From Pilasporangium apinafurcum (taxonomy: Eukaryota; Oomycota; Peronosporomycetes; Pythiales; Pythiaceae), in NCBI GenBank assembly GCA_001600495.1, contig BCKE01000105.1, positions 1 through 48,862 on the forward strand: DNA of 48,862 nucleotides, in the 5' to 3' direction. The notes beneath the pieces were generated by a model, which saw only the letters and a program-made list of their open reading frames with translations, was not told where the DNA came from and ran no database searches. Made by a program: the position numbers and the translations under genes. This document shows positions 42,744 to 48,862 of this stretch, in pieces (position 1 is the stretch's first letter; each line of letters opens with the position of its first letter).

Positions 42744-45159
42744 ATGGGCTGTATCAACTCTGTCCCCACCAAGCAAGATAAAGATTTCGATGCAGTGCTA
42801 GCTGATCCTGCTTCCGATGTAGTTGGAGGTAAAACTTGACTATTCCCATCGCCAATTTGCCTTGATAGAGGATATGCTCACCATATAAATTCGTTCTACT
42901 TCTCCAGATCACAAGGTTAGTGTCATCATGCGCGAAAAACGCGCAGCGAGAAGGCGGAACGACATTTTCGCTGAAAGCGTTCAATTTGACGCGCCATTAG
43001 AAATAGCAGCCATTCCGAAGTCGAACGAGTCAAAAGACATCATTCTCCAGGCATTGCTGATCAATTTCCTCTTCGCAACAATCAACCGCGCCGATATCGA
43101 CACGATCGTGCAGCTGATGGTTGAGAAACCCGCAGCGGTCAACGATGTCATCATCAAGGAAGGCGACACGGGTGATTTCCTTTATGTTGTCGAATCTGGA
43201 ATGTTCGCCATCCATGTGAATGGCACACAGGTGAGCACTGCCCAGAAGGGCTCGACGTTTGGAGAGCTAGCGCTGGTCTACAATTGCCCACGCACAGCAA
43301 CCATTATGTGTACCCAACCTGGACGACTGTGGGCACTCGATCGTGTGACGTTCCGCCGGTTGGTAGCAAAAAACCAGAACGACCAATTGGGTGACTGTAA
43401 GAACGCGCTGCGCAACGTGGCGCTCTTAAAGCCGTTGACTGAGACCCAACTCGGACAATTGGCTGAAGCCGCACAAGTTGTTTCCTTTCGCAAAGGTGAG
43501 CGCATCATCAAGAAAGGCGACTCAGGCAACGTTTTGTACATTATCAAGTCGGGCACGGTCGTGTGCTCGGATGCGGGCGATGATGTCCGCGGCATGGAGG
43601 CGCTACGGTTGGGCGATGGGGATTACTTTGGTGAACGTGCTTTGATGACCCATGAACCCCGGGCTGCAAATGTCACGGCAGAGACGGACGTGACGCTTAT
43701 TGCGCTGGACCGACAGGCGTTTGATGATCTCTTGGGCAGCCTGCGCGAGGTAATCGACCGCAATATGAGCATGCGCGTGCTCCAATCCATTCCGTTCCTC
43801 AAACATTTATCTTCATACGAAAAAGATAAGCTCTTACTAGCACTTGAGCCGGTTTCATTCAAGGACGGTGAGTATGTAATTCGAGAAGGTGAACAAGGTA
43901 CGACATTCTACATTATCAAAAGCGGTACGACAATCGTCAAAAAATCCATTGACAATTCCGGGAGCAATGGTGATGGCAACAACCAACGGCAAATCGCAAC
44001 ATTGTCGGCGGGTAATTTCTTTGGCGAGATGTCGTTACTGCATAATGAACCGCGCCAGGCAGATGTGATTGCTAATGGTGCGTTGGAGTGCTTGTCGCTA
44101 AATCAAGCCAAGTTCGTGGAGCTACTGGGACCGATTCAAAACATTTTGAACAGGGAAGCTGACGAACGCAAACACGCATTGGAACGCGCTGAGCAGATCG
44201 CGATGGAGGAACTAGAAGTACTGCGGACGCTTGGCTCAGGCACGTTCGGACGCGTGAAACTGGTCAAACACAAGAAAACTGGCACACCGTATGCGATGAA
44301 AGTGCTCAACAAGGCCAATATCGTCGCCTACAAGCAGCAGAACAATGTGTTAGCTGAGAAAACTATCATGGCACAATGCAGCCACCCCTTCATTCTCAAG
44401 CTCTACCAGACCTACAAGGACAAGAATAATCTTTATCTGCTAGTCGAATTCGTCCAAGGTGGGGAGCTGTTCACGTACCTACACTGCACTCCGAACTCCC
44501 CAGGAAGACTGCAAAATGACCACGCGCGGTTCTTTGCGACCCACGTGCTGATGGCACTCGAGTACTTACACGAACGTAGCATCATCTACCGCGATCTTAA
44601 GCCAGAAAATTTACTCATCGATCCGCAGGGATATTTGAAAGTGGTCGATTTTGGCTTTGCCAAGAAAGTCGAAGACCGCACCTATACACTCTGTGGCACA
44701 CCGGAGTACCTGGCTCCAGAATTGGTGCTTGGTAAAGGCCATAACAAGGGTGTTGACTACTGGGCGTTGGGTGTGCTCATCTACGAGATGATTGTTGGTC
44801 ACTCACCGTTTGTCGGATCAGGTCAAAGTGACCAGATGCAGATCTGTCGCAACATCGTTAAGGAGACCGTGCAGTTCCCCGCGTGGGTGACGGAGCCGTG
44901 CCGTGATCTCATCTCGAAGCTGCTGGAGCGCGATTTGACGAAACGCTTGGGTGTGACACATGGTGGCGCCAGGGCAATTCGAGCGCATCCATGGTTTAGC
45001 ACCATCAACTGGGACAACATGTACAAGAAAAAAGAGCTGGCACCTTACAAACCAAAGCTCTCCGATCCTTTGGATACATCTAAATTTGATGGCATAATGG
45101 ATGATGACATGACCACAGCGTATACAGACGACGGCAGTGAGTGGGACAAAGATTTCTAA
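42744..45159 (+). CDS. PKG-like cyclic-nucleotide-dependent AGC kinase (copy 2)
   Basis: A serine/threonine kinase with its cyclic-nucleotide regulatory region on the same chain, as in cGMP-dependent kinases. Exons 42744-42828 and 42908-45159 give 778 residues. The N-terminus MGCINS fits N-myristoylation (Gly2) plus palmitoylation (Cys3). ARRRNDIFAES (about 42-52) looks like a pseudosubstrate, aligning with the PKA-RI type RRGAISAE with Asp47 in the phospho-acceptor place. Three cNMP domains follow, with phosphate cassettes FGELAL...PRTAT (146-160), FGERAL...PRAAN (269-283) and FGEMSL...PRQAD (400-414). The kinase domain has GSGTFGRV near 471-478, Lys493, Asp591 of YRDLKPEN, DFG at 609-611, T-loop TYTLCGTPEY with Thr622, and the PKG-like end SEWDKDF. 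Confidence 0.95.
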
Positions 45160-45226
45160 GAAAGAAAAGAACCTATGTCAGAACCGTTAGAACAGCAATG
45201 CCTCATACCAAATATCATTATTATTT

Positions 45227-46084
45227 TCAATTTTCTTTCTGCTTCTTGCCCCTGGATCGCACTTTCTTCTTGGTGGATTTCTTCACCGACAATGGATTCG
45301 GCCCTTTTGCTTTCTTCTTCAATCGCTGCGGTGGTTGGTTTTGTGGTTTGCTGTCGCCGCTTTCGTCGCTGGCGTAGACATGCTCGAGTTTCCGCTTCTC
45401 GTTTACATCTAATTTCGACATCTTGGCTTTTTCTTCCTGCCGCACAATCGCTAACGTCGCTTTGGAAATGTCTTCAAATACCAGCACTGATCGATTGAGA
45501 TAGAGCAACGGCACACCAGGCACCTCACGCAGCACCTTTCGCAACTCTACTTCTTGCGTGGCTACCACGAATTTCTTTTCGTTCCGCTCACCTATTGTAA
45601 TCCCCATCACCACCAGTGCATGTTTAGACTCAAGCAATCTATACAGAGACGCATTGCAATCTACTTGGACATACCAATGATGCGTTGAATGACATTTGTC
45701 ACATTCACTTCGCTTGCTTTCTGTTCTTCATCTACTTCCACAACCTTGAACGACTGTGCGACTTCAAATGCTGGACGCAGGGCTTCACCGAGAAGCTCCA
45801 GCTCTTTCAGAGCAGCAGCGGGAATAAAATACTCGCATTCGTGTGTTTTCACCTGCAGCAGCTTCGGCAGGCGGTCGCGGATCTCCACTTTCATTTGTAT
45901 GCACATGGCAATGAAATTGCCATCCAACAGCACCTAGAAGTGACAGAAACAAATATGTTAGAACCTCTCGCATCGCTTATGGTTTTCATCAGAAATTGCA
46001 TGCCTTATATGGAGGTTTGATGCCACATAGGAAATGGAACTGCCGTAGCGCTTTGCGGATCCCTTTAGCGCGTAAATATCGCAT
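45227..46084 (-). CDS. UTP23: UTP23-like rRNA-processing PIN-domain protein (copy 2)
   Basis: Right-arm copy of the gene at 3063-3920, with the same predicted 234-residue protein. The minus-strand exons are 46004-46084, 45675-45933 and 45227-45591; intron 1 again has the GC donor. It is tail-to-tail with the kinase gene and divergent from the M96-family gene. Confidence 0.88.
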
Positions 46085-46200
46085 GTTCCCCCGTCCAGCA
46101 AAAGCAACTTATTGGTTATTGGTGTGTCGTTTGGGGTTCCAGAAATTTTGGGAAAAATGGATGGTATCAACTAACAGGCATACTTTACAATTTTTACGAA

Positions 46201-46312
46201 ATATGATTGGTGGAAAATAATTATGGGAACCTATACAAAAAGAAAGATGAAGAATCAAATCTGACAATCTACCCTATCTGCTTGATAAAAAGTCATATGA
46301 TTGGTGGAAAAT
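46201..46312. promoter_or_regulatory. Divergent promoter with duplicated 18-mer (copy 2)
   Basis: Mirror of 2835-2946. The 18-mer ATATGATTGGTGGAAAAT lies at 46201-46218 and 46295-46312, between the start codons at 46084 (minus) and 46368 (plus). Confidence 0.45.
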
Positions 46313-46367
46313 TTAATTTTACAAGCAAAATTTGTAGGTTTATACACCCTTTTAGCTTTCATTTCAG

Positions 46368-47981
46368 ATGACAAAGATGCCGACGTTCTTGAATGAAGAC
46401 GAGGATGAAGTGACGATGTTCGACGCGTCGCTGTCATTTATGGACGAATTTGTAGAGGAAATCAACGCAGCAGACGCTCTTCTACAGACTGATGCGGGCG
46501 AATTTGACTCCCTGCAGACTACAACTAACTTCCAGTTGGACGACATAGCTCAAGTTGGTACAGAAGGGAATTTTGGTGTTAAACCTAACGGCAATAGTCA
46601 CCAGCAATTGCAGCAGCAAGTCACACTAACGACGAAGATAAACAAACGGATCAGAAAATACACGAAAAGTAATCCGAATAAAGCGCGCGATGAGCGGAGG
46701 CAGGAAGTGATCTACTTGCGTAATCAAGTGCATGCCTTGGAGCAGCAGTTGAACCGATTAAAGAAAGCCCCACATGAATGTGATGCTCGCTCTATACGGT
46801 TGGGCCAACGCGCTTCTTTGAAGTCACTCATTTCATCTGACAGCCAGGATTCTATCGTGCAGCATTGTTCGACTGAAGACCTCTCAGGCCCATCGTCGGC
46901 AATAAGCATTTGGAAAGATATCGCACGACGGCAATACGATCAGCAGATTGATGCAGAACGAGAGAATATTCGCTTGAAGCTTGTATTGGAAGCACAATTG
47001 AAAATAGCAAAAAGCTTGCAAGCTATTCTCAGCAAGCGAACAATATCTCGTGTACGTACTTTGTGGCGGATTGACAATTGCATTATGCTGCCTCCTCCAA
47101 CTCGTAGTTGTTTGTGAATCTGTGGCCAATTATGTAGACTTGTCAAATGTTAGGCTTTGGAAACATCTCGAAAAGAGTTCATGACCCATCTCCCAGTGAT
47201 TCTGATCGTGTTATGTACAAACAACTACTAGCAGACGCGGACAAATGCCACGCGACTATTGACGCTGTTTTTGAAGCAAACGGACTCGCTCAAATGGAAT
47301 ACTCGCACAACGAAGCCCACGTGAAAGAGGATGGAGCCGACGGAATATACTTGGAGACATTTGTGACAAAGGTCCTGCCGTTTGACATGCACACGACAGC
47401 GACAGTGGTGTGGCACCATTTTGCGCACAACAAGGATGGGCTACCACAATCATTTTATAATCGAAAAAACGCAAAGGTAAGAGTTATTTTGCAATTGGAA
47501 CCCGCTTACATTTTTTTGAAATATATAACACGTGATGTTGAATGTATAGAGCCCTGACAGCACAGATGATACGGTGTTGGAAAGTTTTAGAGTAGACATT
47601 AAAAACATCAATGCCACGACCGCAGATTTCAGTGTGAAGCAAGTTATACGGCGGTACATTGAAGAAGACCGAGTGATTGTTATCTGGACCACGATATTCG
47701 AGTCGATCGAGTTTGCACAGAAACCAGCCCCAGGATATCACTTTCATGGGGAGGGTTACGTTATTATTCGAAAGCCAACGACACTTCCGTTCGAGTATAC
47801 GCTTTTACAAACGTGTTTTAGGCTGTTTCCAGATTTTAGCGAATGCAATAGAAGTCAAGTGTTGAAGACGGGTGAACTGACGAATTTTGTGCTGAACTTT
47901 ATTGCGATGAATGTCACGGCGAGTCACCAATTGATCGAGAATATATTATTGGAGCAGGCAATGCACTCAACTAACGTGTAG
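46368..47981 (+). CDS. M96 mating-specific family protein, bZIP-like (copy 2)
   Basis: This belongs to a family expanded in oomycetes and named after a Phytophthora mating-induced gene; its members combine a bZIP-like N-terminus with a conserved C-terminal region. Exons 46368-47051, 47138-47476 and 47550-47981, all phase 0, give 484 residues. Residues 1-65 are acidic, resembling an activation region. The basic stretch at about 92-112 (KINKRIRKYTK, then NPNKARDERRQE) leads into the zipper-like YLRNQVHALEQQLNRLKK. The C-terminal two thirds carry ETFVTKVLPFD, RVIVIWTTIFES and PAPGYHFHGEGYVIIR. A nuclear regulatory role is inferred. The initial ATG follows a TTTCAG, so a 5' noncoding exon is possible. 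Confidence 0.77.
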
Positions 47982-48220
47982 ACTCTCATTTATCGCTCGG
48001 TAGGATTATTATTTGCTATACTAGTTAACCTTAGTCATCTCCATCATCTCAGCTTTGTATGTGATTGCATTCAGTTCGACACAAATTACTTGGATTGCAA
48101 GTTTGAAGATATGCACAGTCATTCACTCTCGACAACACAAATGTGGAATGCACATCAGTAGCAGGATACAGGGTTTATATGGTGAAGAAAAGATCTTATC
48201 ACCCTGAGGTGACTGTATAG

Positions 48221-48406
48221 TCCTCTCTAATAAAAGTCTTACAAATTTTTAAGCGTGCTATTACCAAGGGCATCGAGAATGTCACCCTGCTGTCAGGACG
48301 TAAACCCTACGCTAACTTGGTAATAATGCCCGAGTTAACGGGCTATACGAAGGCCACATGTGAAGAGGTACGCTCTGTGACGATTACTTGGTTTACGATA
48401 CGATGA
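48221..48406 (+). CDS. Orphan coding-looking exon (copy 2), unassigned
   Basis: Mirror of 741-926. It is downstream of, and on the same strand as, the M96-family gene stop at 47981, but in-frame joining was not found. It could equally be the start of a feature continuing beyond the window. Confidence 0.35.
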   Translation, partial: SSLIKVLQIFKRAITKGIENVTLLSGRKPYANLVIMPELTGYTKATCEEVRSVTITWFTIR

Positions 48407-48862
48407 TTGGCTGAAAGTCGACTGTAAGATTTTTGATTGGTCAAAATTCGAAGAACTTCAAGGATGTTGGTAGGCGGACGTGGCAACTCGATGGCAAAAT
48501 GAAAAGTGAATTACATGGAAGACTTAGTTCGCTAGCACTACCTCTAAGCTCCCTTTGCATCCACGTTTTCCTAATCGGATTACAATCATCTTTCTACTTT
48601 CTTCCTTTACACATGTATTTATATGCAACTATGTATTTCTGACTATTTTCCCTCTTAATGTATTGAAATGACTTTGAGGTATGTAATGTCGTCTGATCTC
48701 GAACACAAAGTCAAGCACATTCCGATACTGCGCTTACCCCTTACTTGCAAGCTAAACGATGTACTAAGATCACGACGCACCTCTTATTGGGACTCTCCGT
48801 GCTCTAGAACCCACAAAAACATCTTTCCTTTTCCACCCACTTGCTACCACGTCTCTCTCTTC
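48407..48862. other. Outer intergenic DNA, nothing assigned (copy 2)
   Basis: Mirror of 285-740. No recognisable gene; a 69-codon ATG-initiated frame at 48433-48642 has poor composition and no splice context. Confidence 0.4.

Larger units (their letters stand above)
28952..48862 (-). repeat. Right arm of giant inverted repeat
   Basis: This arm is the inverted copy of 285-20195 and still matches at the last base of the window, so it may continue. Its inner end (28952) lies inside an intact five-exon phosphatase gene that continues into the unique spacer. That continuity makes this the likely original copy and the left arm the duplicate. The alternative is an assembly fold-back of one sequence. 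Confidence 0.97.

Noticed and set aside
1-48862. CRISPR arrays, tRNA or rRNA genes, bacterial operons
   Set aside because: No regularly spaced repeats, no cloverleaf-like tRNA and no rRNA sequence were recognised; introns and gene content are eukaryotic.

Overview
The window looks like nuclear DNA of an oomycete. Genes are split by short spliceosomal introns (about 34-107 nt, nearly all GT-AG). One gene belongs to the oomycete 'M96 mating-specific' family (basic region plus leucine zipper). Inr-like TCATTTTT start-site motifs precede some genes, and the other proteins are typical eukaryotic ones: uS10, UTP23, XPF, copine, a cyclic-nucleotide-dependent AGC kinase, a SWEET transporter. Base composition is moderate, which would fit a lower-GC oomycete such as Albugo, but the genus is a guess. 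The standard genetic code works throughout.

The dominant structure is a giant inverted duplication. Positions 285-20195 are the reverse complement of 28952-48862 (x pairs with 49147-x), at least 19,911 bp per arm. I saw no difference in any stretch compared, and every reading frame has a mirror partner at the exact coordinate, so there is no net indel. The arms flank an 8,756-bp unique spacer (20196-28951). The right arm reaches the window edge, so the outer limit of the duplication is not visible; 1-284 has no partner inside the window.

Each arm, from outside inward, carries: an orphan coding-looking exon; an M96-family gene divergent from UTP23; UTP23 tail-to-tail with a PKG-like kinase; a decayed-looking stretch; a coiled-coil Sfi1-like protein; a small unassigned exon; a copine; a dead IS607-type recombinase plus Fanzor/TnpB transposon; a SWEET sugar transporter between two LTR-like direct repeats; and an APP1-type phosphatidate phosphatase head-to-head with a PAP2-type lipid phosphate phosphatase (LPP). 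The spacer holds a CCR4/nocturnin-type EEP protein, ribosomal protein uS10 (RPS20), NADH-cytochrome b5 reductase, the XPF/ERCC4/Rad1 repair nuclease, and the 3' three exons of the right-arm LPP.

The inner breakpoint falls exactly at an exon-intron border of the LPP gene. The right copy is complete (5 exons, 366 codons). The left copy stops after exon 2 and reads into unrelated DNA. The right junction therefore looks ancestral and the left one derived, unless the palindrome is an assembly fold-back. Both LPP and APP1 families act on phosphatidate, and the two genes share an 89-bp divergent promoter. The other clusters do not form an obvious pathway. Gene models are hand-built splice reconstructions in which exon phases close; the APP1 exon-2 donor is the least certain.
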